This document shows positions 46,670 through 60,674 of a stretch of 64,000 bases of DNA, in pieces (positions within the stretch are counted from its first letter, which is position 1; the number at the start of each line of letters is the position of its first letter). Source of the DNA: Roseobacter cerasinus (lineage in GTDB: Bacteria; Pseudomonadota; Alphaproteobacteria; Rhodobacterales; Rhodobacteraceae); assembly GCF_009811755.1 (NCBI RefSeq), contig NZ_BLIV01000010.1, positions 1 to 64,000 of the forward strand, given 5' to 3'. The position numbers and the translations under genes are program-made. The notes beneath the pieces are model-generated. The model did no database searches. It saw nothing but the letters and a program-made list of their open reading frames with translations, and was not told the origin of the DNA.

Positions 46670-47086
46670 TCAGACGCGAATCTGGTCACCAACGGCAACC
46701 ATATCAGCCAAGAGCTTGGCAGCGTCATCGACGGGGCCGGGCTCGTTGACAAATGTCTCTTTGGCCTGGGCCAAAGCGCCTTCCGCCTCTTTGATCAGCG
46801 CCGCCATATCGTCGGCGGTGACCTCGGATTTCGGCATAGCGCGTTCGGCCAGCACCGTGACGCCTACCGCGGTGATCTCGGCGAAGCCGCCGGTGACCAC
46901 ATAGTCGGTGGTCCCATCGGGGCCTTCGGCGCTCAGCACGCCGGGACGCAGGGTGGTGATGGTGGGGGCATGGCCCGCCATCGCCGTCATATCGCCATCA
47001 GCGCCCGGGATCTGCACCGCAGTAACGGCGACGGATGCCAGCCGCCGCTCGGGCGAGACCAGATCAAATTGGGTTGTGTCTACCAT
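46670..47086 (-). CDS. atpC: ATP synthase F1 subunit epsilon
   Basis: The 138-aa subunit has the epsilon beta-sandwich: [36 protein letters not shown] region and [20 protein letters not shown], followed by a helical C-terminal hairpin. It connects the central stalk to the rotor and restrains ATP hydrolysis. It is the last gene of atpHAGDC, 11 bases after atpD. Confidence 0.95.
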   Translation of the reverse strand: MVDTTQFDLVSPERRLASVAVTAVQIPGADGDMTAMAGHAPTITTLRPGVLSAEGPDGTTDYVVTGGFAEITAVGVTVLAERAMPKSEVTADDMAALIKEAEGALAQAKETFVNEPGPVDDAAKLLADMVAVGDQIRV

Positions 47087-47097
47087 CAGGGGCCTCC

Positions 47098-49417
<2,320 letters not shown>

Positions 49418-49429
49418 CGGGCGGACCTC

Positions 49430-50968
49430 TTAAGCGAAATCAGCGGCGAATTCGTCGAGTGCAGCCTTGATCGCGTCGGCCAGATCGTCTTTCACCTTGC
49501 GGTCGTTGTTGGTGATGTCATCGAGCAGCGCCTGATGCTTGGAGCGCAGGTGCGCCAGCATACCGGCCTCGAAGCGACCCACTTCGCTTACGTCGACCTT
49601 GTCGAGGTAGCCATTGGTGCCGGCGAAGATGACGCAGACGATTTCGGCGTTGGTCAGCGGCGAATACTGCGGCTGTTTCATCAGCTCGGTCAGACGTGCA
49701 CCGCGTGCCAGCAGCTGCTGGGTGGAGGCATCGAGGTCGGAGCCGAACTGCGCAAAGGCCGCCATTTCGCGGTACTGCGCGAGGGACAGTTTCACCGGGC
49801 CCGCAACAGACGACATCGCCTTGGTTTGAGCCGAAGAGCCCACGCGGGACACCGACAGACCGGTGTTCACGGCGGGGCGGATACCCTGATAGAAAAGCTC
49901 GGTTTCGAGGAAGATCTGACCATCAGTGATCGAAATCACGTTGGTCGGAATAAAGGCCGAAACGTCGCCGCCTTGGGTTTCGATGATCGGCAGGGCCGTC
50001 AGCGAGCCGTTGCCCGCATCATCACCCAGCTTCGCGGAACGCTCCAGGAGGCGGGAGTGGAGGTAGAACACGTCACCCGGGTAGGCTTCACGTCCGGGCG
50101 GACGGCGCAGCAGCAACGACATCTGACGATAGGACACAGCTTGTTTGGACAGGTCATCGTAGATGATCAGCGCGTGGCGGCCGTTGTCACGGAAGTGCTC
50201 GGCCATAGCCGTTGCAGCGTAAGGAGCCAGGAACTGCATCGGTGCAGGCTCAGACGCGGTGGCTGCAACCACGATGGAGTAGTCAATCGCGCCGGTTTCT
50301 TCGAGCTTTTTCACCAGCTGCGCCACGGTGGAGCGCTTCTGACCCACGGCCACATAGACGCAGTAGAGCTTCTTGCTCTCATCATCGCCCGCGGCTTCGT
50401 TGTAGGACTTCTGGTTCAGGATTGCGTCAAGCGCCACGGCGGTTTTACCGGTCTGACGGTCACCAATTATCAGCTCGCGCTGGCCACGGCCAATCGGGAT
50501 CATGGAGTCCACAGCCTTGAGGCCGGTCGCCATAGGCTCGTGCACGGACTTACGCGGGATGATGCCTGGCGCTTTCACGTCAGCCACAAGGGACTTCGAC
50601 GCGTTGATCGGGCCTTTGCCGTCGATCGGATTGCCGAGGCCGTCCACAACGCGGCCCAGCAGCTCGTCACCGGCGGGCACAGACACGATGGAGTTCGTGC
50701 GCTTGACGGTGTCGCCTTCTTTGATATCGCGGTCGGAGCCGAAGATCACGACGCCCACGTTGTCGGATTCGAGGTTCAGCGCCATGCCCTGAATGCCGCC
50801 GGGGAATTCGACCATCTCACCGGCCTGCACGTTGTCCAAACCATAGACGCGCGCGATACCGTCACCCACGGAGAGCACCCGGCCCACTTCGGCGACTTCG
50901 GCTTCCTGACCAAAGTTCTTGATCTGGTCTTTCAGGATCGCAGAAATCTCTGCTGCTTGGATACCCAT
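49430..50968 (-). CDS. atpA: ATP synthase F1 subunit alpha
   Basis: The 512-aa subunit begins [20 protein letters not shown] and has the non-catalytic nucleotide loop [18 protein letters not shown], followed by [14 protein letters not shown] and the signature [17 protein letters not shown]. Length is standard. Its ATG follows the atpH stop directly (TAAATG), consistent with coupled translation. Confidence 0.98.
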   Translation of the reverse strand: MGIQAAEISAILKDQIKNFGQEAEVAEVGRVLSVGDGIARVYGLDNVQAGEMVEFPGGIQGMALNLESDNVGVVIFGSDRDIKEGDTVKRTNSIVSVPAGDELLGRVVDGLGNPIDGKGPINASKSLVADVKAPGIIPRKSVHEPMATGLKAVDSMIPIGRGQRELIIGDRQTGKTAVALDAILNQKSYNEAAGDDESKKLYCVYVAVGQKRSTVAQLVKKLEETGAIDYSIVVAATASEPAPMQFLAPYAATAMAEHFRDNGRHALIIYDDLSKQAVSYRQMSLLLRRPPGREAYPGDVFYLHSRLLERSAKLGDDAGNGSLTALPIIETQGGDVSAFIPTNVISITDGQIFLETELFYQGIRPAVNTGLSVSRVGSSAQTKAMSSVAGPVKLSLAQYREMAAFAQFGSDLDASTQQLLARGARLTELMKQPQYSPLTNAEIVCVIFAGTNGYLDKVDVSEVGRFEAGMLAHLRSKHQALLDDITNNDRKVKDDLADAIKAALDEFAADFA

Positions 50969-51535
50969 TTATCCGACCTCTTTCATTGCATTCTGGAGGG
51001 AATTCAGCTTCGCGCGGATCGACGTATCGACCATGCGCGAACCAACTTTGACGATCAGACCGCCGATGAGGCTTTCATCGACGGTTGCATCGAGTGTCAC
51101 GGTTTTGCCGGTGGAGGCTGTCAGCGTCTTGGCCAGCTTCTCGGCCTGAGTATTGGTGAGCGCCTTGGCGGAGGTGACCTCGGCGGTCACTTCGCCTTTC
51201 TCGGCAGCGATGATATCGCGCAGGGTGGTCACCAGCTGCGGCAGCACAAAGAGGCGGCGGTTCTGCGCCATCAGGGCCAGCGTGTTGCCCATTGTATCAG
51301 ACAGACCCATCTTGGCGGCGATGGCGCTGATGGCAGCGCCCTGCTCGTCGCGGGAATAGATGGGGGAGTGGATCAGGGCCCGGAAATCTTCGCTCTCGCT
51401 CAGCGCGGTTTTCAAGGCTCCAAGGTCGGTTTCGAGAGAGTCAACAGCGTTGCCGTCCTTGGCGATCTCATAGACCGCTGTGGCGTAGCGTGCGGCAATG
51501 CTCGTGGAAATCGAAGCTGGTTCTGACACGTCCAC
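50969..51535 (-). CDS. atpH: ATP synthase F1 subunit delta (OSCP)
   Basis: The 188-aa peripheral-stalk subunit has the N-terminal helical bundle ([20 protein letters not shown]) and the C-terminal [22 protein letters not shown] typical of delta/OSCP. The start codon is GTG. It is the first gene of the operon. The F0 genes (atpBEF) are elsewhere, as is usual in alphaproteobacteria. Confidence 0.95.
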   Translation of the reverse strand: MDVSEPASISTSIAARYATAVYEIAKDGNAVDSLETDLGALKTALSESEDFRALIHSPIYSRDEQGAAISAIAAKMGLSDTMGNTLALMAQNRRLFVLPQLVTTLRDIIAAEKGEVTAEVTSAKALTNTQAEKLAKTLTASTGKTVTLDATVDESLIGGLIVKVGSRMVDTSIRAKLNSLQNAMKEVG

Positions 51536-51843
51536 CCTTCCGATGTTCTTGCCCCGGATATGCGAAAAGATCGCGTCACCGGGGGTGTTGGCGCGACTTG
51601 AAATTACTCAAGACGTCAAAATCAGCGGTGATGTAGCAGAGAGCCTTGGACCCCGCAACATGAGATAGTGCCAGTGCCGTATCTCTCTTTTTCCGCGTTT
51701 TCAGACACTTGCCCAAGGTGCGACCGTTTTGCCCCTCAGAAAACTTTTATTTTGCCTGGATAATGAGGCCAATTTTCGATTCCCGCGCCCTATAAATGAT
51801 CGATCCTGCGGGCTCAGGCGCTGTCTGTCAGGCGATATTCCCG
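51536..51843. other. 308-base leader region upstream of atpHAGDC
   Basis: The stretch lies between the methyltransferase stop and atpH, both on the minus strand, and must hold the atp promoter. On the minus strand TTGCGG and TACATC with 17 bases between (near 51635-51663) are a possible promoter, but neither hexamer is strong. No gene or stable terminator was found. Confidence 0.35.
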
Positions 51844-52578
51844 TCAAACGGGTTTCGCCGTGGGTTCCAGAACGGCGGCAGGGCGCAGTTTGCGGGCAGG
51901 TTCGACATTGCGCTTGGGCGGGTAGACCAGTTTGGTGGCCTCAACCATAAACACCCCGCCCGCCATCATCGTTGGCACGCGTCGGCCAAACTTTTCAAAT
52001 GCAGGACCGGATTTCATCCAGATCCGTTTGGAAGACGGCACCTGGTAGAGCGCGCCCAAGTGCCGCTCCGGCAGGAACTGATGCTTGCGCAGCTGGGTCT
52101 CCAACTGGCCCGGCGAATAGGGGCGTCCGAATCCAAAGGGCGTGCGGTCGCGCCGCGCCCAGAGACCCGCACGGTTCGGCACGATGAAGAGCGCCCTGCC
52201 CCCCGGCCCAAGCACGCGCCAGCATTCCTCCAGCAGGTCTGACGCGCGTTCCGAGGTCTCCAACCCGTGCAGCATCACCAGTTTGTCCACATGGCCGGTT
52301 TCCAGCGGCCAGCAGATCTCGTCCGTGAGGACGGAGACATTCGGCATATTCGCAGGCCAGGGCATCACCCCTTGCGGGCCGGGCATCAGCGCGATGACCC
52401 GACGCGCGTCTTTCAAATAAGGGCGCATGAGGGGGGCTGCGAACCCGTAGCCCACCACCGTCTGCCCCTTGGCTTCCGGCCAGAACTCCAGAACACGGTC
52501 GCGCAGACTGGACTGTGCGGCCCGGCCCAGTTGCGAACGATAATAGAAGTTGCGCAGATCTTGCACATCCAGATGCAT
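51844..52578 (-). CDS. Class I SAM-dependent methyltransferase
   Basis: The 244-aa protein has a SAM-binding Rossmann-like core: [16 protein letters not shown] (motif I variant), [18 protein letters not shown] (post-motif typical of UbiE-like enzymes) and a C-terminal basic tail ([12 protein letters not shown]). Its substrate is unknown. It is divergent from gloB with 63 bases between, a pairing that may reflect shared control. Confidence 0.82.
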   Translation of the reverse strand: MHLDVQDLRNFYYRSQLGRAAQSSLRDRVLEFWPEAKGQTVVGYGFAAPLMRPYLKDARRVIALMPGPQGVMPWPANMPNVSVLTDEICWPLETGHVDKLVMLHGLETSERASDLLEECWRVLGPGGRALFIVPNRAGLWARRDRTPFGFGRPYSPGQLETQLRKHQFLPERHLGALYQVPSSKRIWMKSGPAFEKFGRRVPTMMAGGVFMVEATKLVYPPKRNVEPARKLRPAAVLEPTAKPV

Positions 52579-52641
52579 TGCAGCCGGTCCCGTGTTGGGT
52601 CACTCTGTCATATAGTGTCGCAAACCTCTCGGAGAATGACC

Positions 52642-53409
52642 ATGGCTCTTGAACTTGTCACCGTGCCCTGTCTGTCTGACAATTACGCTTTTCTGCTGCA
52701 AGATGACGCAAGCGGCGCCACGGCAGTGGTCGACGTCCCCGAGGCCGCGCCCATCCTTGAGACCGCCTCAGCCCGGGGCTGGACCATCACCGAAGTGTGG
52801 ATCACACATCATCATGCGGATCACACCCAGGGGTTGGCGGATGTTTTGGCCGAACATAAGGCTGTTGTACGCGGTGGGGCTGCGGATGCGCACAAGCTCC
52901 CGCCGCTTGATCACACATATTCCGGCGAAGACCTGTTCGACTTCGCCGGGCACGAGGTGCGCGTGATCGACGTGCCCGGGCACACCACGGGGCATATCGC
53001 ATTCTACGTGGCTGACGCGGCAGCTGTCTTTACAGCCGACAGTCTGATGGCTCTGGGGTGTGGGCGGCTTTTCGAAGGCACCGCGGAGCAGATGTGGGGG
53101 TCGCTCACTCGGCTGATGGCCCTGCCTGCCGAGACAACCGTCTGCTCGGGCCATGAATACACCGCCTCCAACGCTAAGTTCGCGTTAACCATTGACCCTG
53201 ACAATCCCAAACTTATATCGCGAAGCGTGGCCATAAATGCTGCCCGAGCCGCGGGCGAGGCCACCGTTCCTTCAACCCTGGCGCTTGAAATGGACACAAA
53301 TCCGTTTTTACGCGCCTCAAACCCTGACATCCGGGCGCATCTGGGCATGACAGATGCAGCGGACGTTCAGGTTTTCGCCGAAATCCGTGCCCGCAAGGAC
53401 GCCTTTTAA
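52642..53409 (+). CDS. gloB: Hydroxyacylglutathione hydrolase (glyoxalase II)
   Basis: The 255-aa metallo-beta-lactamase fold enzyme hydrolyses S-lactoylglutathione in methylglyoxal detoxification. The binuclear metal motif THHHADHTQG (His56, His58, Asp60, His61) is followed by VPGHTTGHIAFY, FTADSLMALGCGRLFEG and CSGHEYTASN. Length is exactly that of GloB. The ATG at 52642 is preferred because GGAG lies 7 bases before it; an ATG at 52636 is too close. Confidence 0.96.
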   Translation: MALELVTVPCLSDNYAFLLQDDASGATAVVDVPEAAPILETASARGWTITEVWITHHHADHTQGLADVLAEHKAVVRGGAADAHKLPPLDHTYSGEDLFDFAGHEVRVIDVPGHTTGHIAFYVADAAAVFTADSLMALGCGRLFEGTAEQMWGSLTRLMALPAETTVCSGHEYTASNAKFALTIDPDNPKLISRSVAINAARAAGEATVPSTLALEMDTNPFLRASNPDIRAHLGMTDAADVQVFAEIRARKDAF

Positions 53410-53584
53410 CGCCGAAATCGCAGCCTTTCATGCCAGCTTCACGCATTTTGTGACTGCACTTGTGCAGAAAAAACTTGAAGCGCGCCTGTGATCAACCAAA
53501 CTCTAACACTATGAGGCCATGGTCGGTATGAGGATCAGCATCACCTAGATCCCAACCGGCCCCGATCAGAAGGAGCACCACGCC

Positions 53585-55906
<2,322 letters not shown>

Positions 55907-55916
55907 CTTCATAAAT

Positions 55917-55950
55917 ACCTGAACCGCCGCGCGTGCATGGCGGTTCAGGT
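55917..55950. other. Perfect 12-bp hairpin after clpA
   Basis: ACCTGAACCGCC (55917-55928) and GGCGGTTCAGGT (55939-55950) are exact complements around a 10-base loop, starting 10 bases after the clpA stop. There is no T-run, so it is either a weak terminator or an RNA 3'-end stem. The remaining 303 bases up to the convergent HD gene (55951-56253) hold no supported gene; one GGTTCAAATCC at about 56145 resembles a tRNA T-loop but no tRNA fold surrounds it. Confidence 0.5.
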
Positions 55951-56253
55951 GGGCACCGCACTGCCGGATGCTGGCTGAAGCCAAGCACCACACAGAGTTG
56001 AGCGCATCCTCTTTAACAGCCAAACACGTGCGCATGACGCAGTCTGCCCCCGGCTCACGCATCCTCTATCCAAATCAACACCTTGGACATCATAGCTTTC
56101 GTAGGGAAATTGGGTCGTGGACGTCGCAGAAGGTTTCGCCGGAGCGGTTCAAATCCGAAGATGGGACCACACAACTCCTCAGCAGAGCAGAGGGTTGGTG
56201 GGTGGACTGGCGCCCACATACTCCGGCATCAAAGCTATTAACGTTTAGTGAGG

Positions 56254-56916
56254 TCACGCGCCACCAAGCTCGCCCCCGGCAATCTCTTCCAGCAAATCCC
56301 GGTAGTAAGTCTTCAATCTGGCGGAGCGCTCGTGTGCCATGATCTGCCCGGTCTTCGTCTGCATATGATCGCCAAGGTGAAGCAGCTTGGTCTGAAAATG
56401 GTCCAGCGCGAAGTGGTCTTCATCCAATGGGCGTTCTTGCGCTGAGGGATCTGTCAAGTGATAGAGCGAGGCCCGGCGCTGCCCGGTAAGATATAAGCAG
56501 CGCGCAACGCCAATGAAACCCATCGCATCCAGCCTGTCAGCATCCTGCAAGATACGCGCTTCTCGTGTGACCGGCGCGATCCCGGCGGAGAAGCTGTGCG
56601 CTTCGATGGCATGGGCGACCTGGTCGATCCTTTCTTTGTCCCAGTCAAGAGAGCAAAGAACCTCCCGGGCCTTCGCCGCCGCCTTGCGCGAGGCAAGGGG
56701 CCGCTCCGGCGACGTCTTATCAACCCAAACGCAGTCGTGCAGAAGCGTTGCCGCCTGCAACACTTCTATGTCACCCCCCTCCTGCGAGCGGATCGCAGCG
56801 ACGTTGCGCCACACCCGCAGAAGATGCGCCTCGTCATGGGCGCCATCGCGGACATCAAACGCCTGCGGCAACAATGCTTCGGCAAGATCGGGGTGCGGGA
56901 AGAGCTGGTGCAACAT
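56254..56916 (-). CDS. HD-domain phosphohydrolase
   Basis: The 220-aa protein has the HD metal motifs: His31 in HDEAHLLRVW, His60-Asp61 in ATLLHDCVWVDK, and a late Asp in LQDADRLDAMGF. This is the YedJ/HDIG-like group of small soluble phosphohydrolases. The nucleotide or phosphate substrate is unknown. It lies on the minus strand, 57 bases downstream of the MotB-like gene. Confidence 0.88.
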   Translation of the reverse strand: MLHQLFPHPDLAEALLPQAFDVRDGAHDEAHLLRVWRNVAAIRSQEGGDIEVLQAATLLHDCVWVDKTSPERPLASRKAAAKAREVLCSLDWDKERIDQVAHAIEAHSFSAGIAPVTREARILQDADRLDAMGFIGVARCLYLTGQRRASLYHLTDPSAQERPLDEDHFALDHFQTKLLHLGDHMQTKTGQIMAHERSARLKTYYRDLLEEIAGGELGGA

Positions 56917-56974
56917 GGATAATGCAAGCCCGAAGTTGTGTGAGTGGTCGGATCATGACCTTGCCAGGCAGCGC

Positions 56975-58819
56975 CTAGCGCTCGGTGAATTTCAGCTCAA
57001 TACGTCTGTTCTGGGCGCGTGCTTCTTCGCTGTCACCTGACGCTACGGGCTGGTATTGACCAAAGCCGTTTGCCGCGAGCCGTTCCGGCGCGAGCCCCAG
57101 GGCCTCGACCATGTATTTCACCACCGACAGCGCGCGGCCCTGGCTGAGTTCCCAGTTGTCGGCGTAGCGCCCGGTGCCCGACAGCGGGACGTTGTCGGTG
57201 TGCCCGTCCACCCGCAAAACCCAGTTGATCTCGGGTGGGATCTCATCCGCCACGGTGGAAATGATCGCAGCCACTTTGGCGACCTCGGCCCGGCCTTCGG
57301 CAGAAAGCTCGGCGCTGGCGGGTGCAAAGAGCACCTCTGAGGAAAATATGAACCGGTCGCCGGCAATGCGCACACCGTCCTGCCGACCCAGAACATCCCG
57401 CAAGCGGCCAAAGAACTCCGACCGATACTGTTCCAGATCCTTGGTCTCTGCGGCCAGGCGCGCGGCCTCCTCTTCCAGTCGTTTGCGCTCTGCCTCTTCG
57501 AGGGCGGCGCGGCGGCGTTCCTCGGCGGCGAGCCGGGCAAGGGCCGTGTTCAGATCCGACCCAAGGGACTGCAGCCGCACCTGTGCCGCAGCATCGCGCG
57601 CCACCGAGTCGTCCAGCAAAGACTGCAGCTCACCCAACTGCCCGCGCAAGGCGGCAACCTGCTGGTTCAAAAGCTCGGTCTGACGCTGCGCCTCAGCGCT
57701 GGCGGCCTCCTCATCGGCCAATGCCGCCCGCGCCTGCGCCAAAAGTGCCGCGCGACGCTCGGCATCACTGCTGGTGTTCTCGGCCAAGGCTTCTGCCGCC
57801 AGCCGGGCAGCCAGGGCTTCGGCAAGTTCAGCCCGCAAAGCCTCCTGCTCCGCTGCGGACCGCTGCGCCGCCGCATCAAGCTCGGCCTGCAAGGCCGCCT
57901 CCGCCGCGCGCAAGGCCTCTGTTTCGCCACCCGCATCATCCAGCGCGCTCTCCAGCCCGTCAATGCGCAGGAGGGCAGCGGCCAACGCGCCATCAACATC
58001 CTGTTGCGCGGCCCGGGCCGCAGCCAGAAGGGTCAGAGTGTCTTCCGCCTCCTGCCGCTGCGCCTCCAGCGCAAGGGTCATGGCCGTGAGCTCCGCATCC
58101 GCATTTTCGAGCCGGGCGCGCAAGGCCTCTGCAGCGGCGGCTTCGGCCAGACGCGCCGCCTCCTCAGCGCTCAGCGCCTCGCGGGCTTCATCAAGGTCGG
58201 AGGTCAAAGCCTGCAATTCGCTTTCGGTGTCGGCATTGCGCGCGCGCAGATCGGCCACCAGAGCATCCAAGGCCTCACGCCGCGAAGCCGCCAGACGGGC
58301 TGCTTCGGCCTGCGCATCAATCTCGCTGCGCGCAGTTGCAAGCGCGAGGTTCAGCGCCTCCTGCGCATCCAAAAGCTCCGCCTGCGTTTCTTCGAGCTCT
58401 GCGACATTGCCCAGCGCCTGATCCCGCTGTGCCATCAGCGCGGCCACCTGTGCCTCAAAATCGCTGATCTGTGCGGTGGCCTGCTCAAGCGCCGCGGCCT
58501 GCTGGTCGCGCGTGGCGGTGAGAGCCGCGATACGCTCCTGCGCATCCGAGAGGGTGGTTTGCAGCGTGCCGACGCGGCCTTCCAGTTCCGCCGAGGTCTC
58601 TTGTTCCAGCCCAAGAGCCTGCGCCAGCGCCGCGACCTCACCGGCCAGTTGGTCCAGCTCGGTTTCCTGTCCGGTGATCCGCTCGGTCAGCACAAATTGC
58701 ACCACCATGAAGATGGTCAGCACGAACATCAGAACCAGCAGAAGGCCGGTCATCGCATCGACAAAGCCCGGCCAGATGGAGGCCTGGAACCGCGTGCCGG
58801 TGCGTCGGGAGAGCGCCAT
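56975..58819 (-). CDS. MotB/OmpA-like protein with very long coiled coil
   Basis: The 614-aa protein has one N-terminal span (about 15-43, IWPGFVDAMTGLLLVLMFVL) with Asp21 placed like the ion-carrying Asp of MotB and ExbD. Residues about 45-462 are almost unbroken Ala/Glu/Leu/Arg heptads, a periplasmic coiled coil. Residues 497-614 are an OmpA/MotB peptidoglycan-binding domain with VLRVDGHTDNVPLSGTG and LSQGRALSVVKYM. It starts one base after the MotA-like gene stop, so the two are an ion-driven complex. It is neither a flagellar MotB (no flagellar genes) nor a TolR. Confidence 0.85.
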   Translation of the reverse strand: MALSRRTGTRFQASIWPGFVDAMTGLLLVLMFVLTIFMVVQFVLTERITGQETELDQLAGEVAALAQALGLEQETSAELEGRVGTLQTTLSDAQERIAALTATRDQQAAALEQATAQISDFEAQVAALMAQRDQALGNVAELEETQAELLDAQEALNLALATARSEIDAQAEAARLAASRREALDALVADLRARNADTESELQALTSDLDEAREALSAEEAARLAEAAAAEALRARLENADAELTAMTLALEAQRQEAEDTLTLLAAARAAQQDVDGALAAALLRIDGLESALDDAGGETEALRAAEAALQAELDAAAQRSAAEQEALRAELAEALAARLAAEALAENTSSDAERRAALLAQARAALADEEAASAEAQRQTELLNQQVAALRGQLGELQSLLDDSVARDAAAQVRLQSLGSDLNTALARLAAEERRRAALEEAERKRLEEEAARLAAETKDLEQYRSEFFGRLRDVLGRQDGVRIAGDRFIFSSEVLFAPASAELSAEGRAEVAKVAAIISTVADEIPPEINWVLRVDGHTDNVPLSGTGRYADNWELSQGRALSVVKYMVEALGLAPERLAANGFGQYQPVASGDSEEARAQNRRIELKFTER

Positions 58820-58820
58820 C

Positions 58821-60005
58821 TCAGCCCTCCTCGGAAGTCATGCGTGTGTTGGCCCGAACTGGACCGTCCTGCAGTGCTTCGCTGAGACGGGAGAGATCCA
58901 TGCGCAGCTCTGCCATGCTTTCCTGTCGGCCAGCCGAGATCTCCTCAAGAATGCGCAGCATCTGCACATCGATGGAACGCAGGCGCATGCGGCTTTCCGC
59001 GTCAATTCCGTCGCCATGATCCTGGCTTTCAAGGACGGCGATCAGACGCTCCTGCCCGGCGGCCACCCGTTCAAGGGCCGCACTCGCCGGATCCATCCCA
59101 TCCATCTTGCCTGTCATCCGCTCGATGGAGGCCGCAAGTGTGCTGAGGTTTTCGTTGATCTCCGAGCGGCTGACGTCGGACTGCTGGAACATGTCCTGCA
59201 ATCGCTCCATCTGCTCGACCATATGCTCCACGACGCCCGCAAGCGCGCCCTGATCGCCCGCTGCCTCGTCGCCGGAGGTAAAGCCCACGCGGGTGATCGA
59301 GCTGAGCCATTCTTCCAGCTCGCGGTAAAACCGGTTCTGACCATGGCCCGCAAACAGCTCCAACAGCCCCACGATCAGCGAGCCCGCCAAGCCCAGCAGC
59401 GAGGATGCAAAGGCCACACCCATGCCACCCAGTTGCGCCTCCAGCCCGGTCATCAGCCGGTTGAAGACCTGCACGCCCCCCTCCCCGTCCTGCGGCGCGA
59501 GGCTGCGGATGGTGTCGACCACGGCCGGAACCGTAGTGGCCAGCCCGTAGAAAGTGCCCAGCAGACCGAGGAAGATCAGCATGTTCACAATGTAGCGCGT
59601 GATCTCGCGCGCCTCGTCAATCCGGGTGGCCACTGAGTCGAGGATCGAGCGTGTTGATGTGGCGCTGACCTGCATCCGTGCGCCACGGGCGCGCAGCAGG
59701 CTGGCCAGTGGCGCCAACAGCTGGGGCGCCTGACCGCTCGCATCGAGATTGTCGGATGCAAAGCGCTCGATCCAGCGCACCGAACCGATCAGTTGGAAGA
59801 CCTGATAAAAGCAGGCCAGCACACCGATGCCAAAGACAAAGAGGATAAAACCGTTCAGATAGGGGTTTGCCTCGAACACCGGCAGCACCCGGGGCAGCGC
59901 CAGAAAGCTGCCAAAGCCGGATAGACCCAGGACCATCAGCATCAGGGTGATTTGCCGAACCGGTTGTGAAAAGGCCGGTCTTGCCTGTCGAGCTGGCATT
60001 GCCAT
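58821..60005 (-). CDS. MotA/TolQ/ExbB-type proton-channel protein
   Basis: The 394-aa protein has four spans (about 18-36, 50-72, 137-163, 194-218). The last two carry the MotA/ExbB family segments NMLIFLGLLGTFYGLATTV and MGVAFASSLLGLAGSLIVG. A 175-residue helical tail follows (about 220-394), predicted cytoplasmic. Paired with the MotB-like gene directly downstream, it would form a 5:2-type stator that uses the proton or sodium gradient. The pair resembles Zorya ZorAB in domain type, but no ZorC/D genes are present. Confidence 0.85.
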   Translation of the reverse strand: MAMPARQARPAFSQPVRQITLMLMVLGLSGFGSFLALPRVLPVFEANPYLNGFILFVFGIGVLACFYQVFQLIGSVRWIERFASDNLDASGQAPQLLAPLASLLRARGARMQVSATSTRSILDSVATRIDEAREITRYIVNMLIFLGLLGTFYGLATTVPAVVDTIRSLAPQDGEGGVQVFNRLMTGLEAQLGGMGVAFASSLLGLAGSLIVGLLELFAGHGQNRFYRELEEWLSSITRVGFTSGDEAAGDQGALAGVVEHMVEQMERLQDMFQQSDVSRSEINENLSTLAASIERMTGKMDGMDPASAALERVAAGQERLIAVLESQDHGDGIDAESRMRLRSIDVQMLRILEEISAGRQESMAELRMDLSRLSEALQDGPVRANTRMTSEEG

Positions 60006-60077
60006 GCGCTGCTCCCCGCGCGTTATTGTTCTGCCCCGGCGCAGTTTAACCCGAAAACAAGGGCTTGCGCCAAGGAT

Positions 60078-60608
60078 TTATGAAGTGAGATGCCGCACCC
60101 GCTGGCTGAGCCACTCCAGATCGGGGTCGTGCAGCCCGATCTCGGCAAGATGCCGCGTGGTATTGTAGAGATATTCGGTATTGGGGCCCATGCCACCTTT
60201 GGCCTTGGCGATAATCTGCGCCTGTTGTTCCAGCGGAAGTCCGCCGCAGTATTGCCGGTTCGCCCGGTTGATCACATAGGCCAGCGCCTGCACCCGCCGC
60301 CCGTCCACAAGATCGATATCCACCGTCTGCTCGAAGTAGGCTGAAGAGATCAGCTCGCGTTCACGCAGATAGGCCAGGGTGGCGTCCTCCTTGCCCGCCT
60401 GCACCGCCAGCGCCACACCTTCGCAGGCGTGGCGCGGATCCTCGTCGAGCGCCAACACAAGGCCCGGGTCCTCTTCTGTGCCGCGATGGTGGATCGACCA
60501 CATGCAGAACGACCGGGCGTAGCCCGGGAGGGTCGCGACCACCTGCTCTGCCACCTCAAAACCGGGTTTCCACAAAAGGCTGCCGTAGCCGAACACCCAC
60601 ATGGTCAT
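60078..60608 (-). CDS. ChaC-like gamma-glutamylcyclotransferase
   Basis: The 176-aa protein has the ChaC signature VFGYGSLLWKPGFE at the start, SFCMWSIHHRGTEEDPGLVLAL in the middle and YVINRANRQYCGGL. ChaC enzymes cleave glutathione to 5-oxoproline and Cys-Gly. The ATG at 60608 is preferred because GGAG lies about 10 bases upstream; a longer frame adds unrelated residues. It lies 72 bases upstream of the MotA-like gene on the same strand. Confidence 0.92.
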   Translation of the reverse strand: MTMWVFGYGSLLWKPGFEVAEQVVATLPGYARSFCMWSIHHRGTEEDPGLVLALDEDPRHACEGVALAVQAGKEDATLAYLRERELISSAYFEQTVDIDLVDGRRVQALAYVINRANRQYCGGLPLEQQAQIIAKAKGGMGPNTEYLYNTTRHLAEIGLHDPDLEWLSQRVRHLTS

Positions 60609-60674
60609 CTTGCTGGTTCTCCTTGACTGCATTGCGTAAACCTCAATTCAGAGCAAAAGGCAAAGAGGTGGGCA

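Noticed and set aside
53460-53520. Sigma-32 promoter before clpA
   Set aside because: CTTGAAG is a fair -35, but no -10 matching CCCATNT is present at 13-17 bases, so it is mentioned only in the clpA entry.
56100-56180. Possible tRNA or tRNA remnant (GGTTCAAATCC at about 56145)
   Set aside because: The T-loop-like 11-mer is flanked by only a three-pair stem, and no acceptor, D or anticodon arms can be drawn at the right distances.
56975-60005. Zorya defence system (ZorA/ZorB-like pair)
   Set aside because: The MotA-like tail is short, the long coil is on the MotB-like subunit, and no ZorC, ZorD or ZorE gene is adjacent; neighbours are housekeeping genes.
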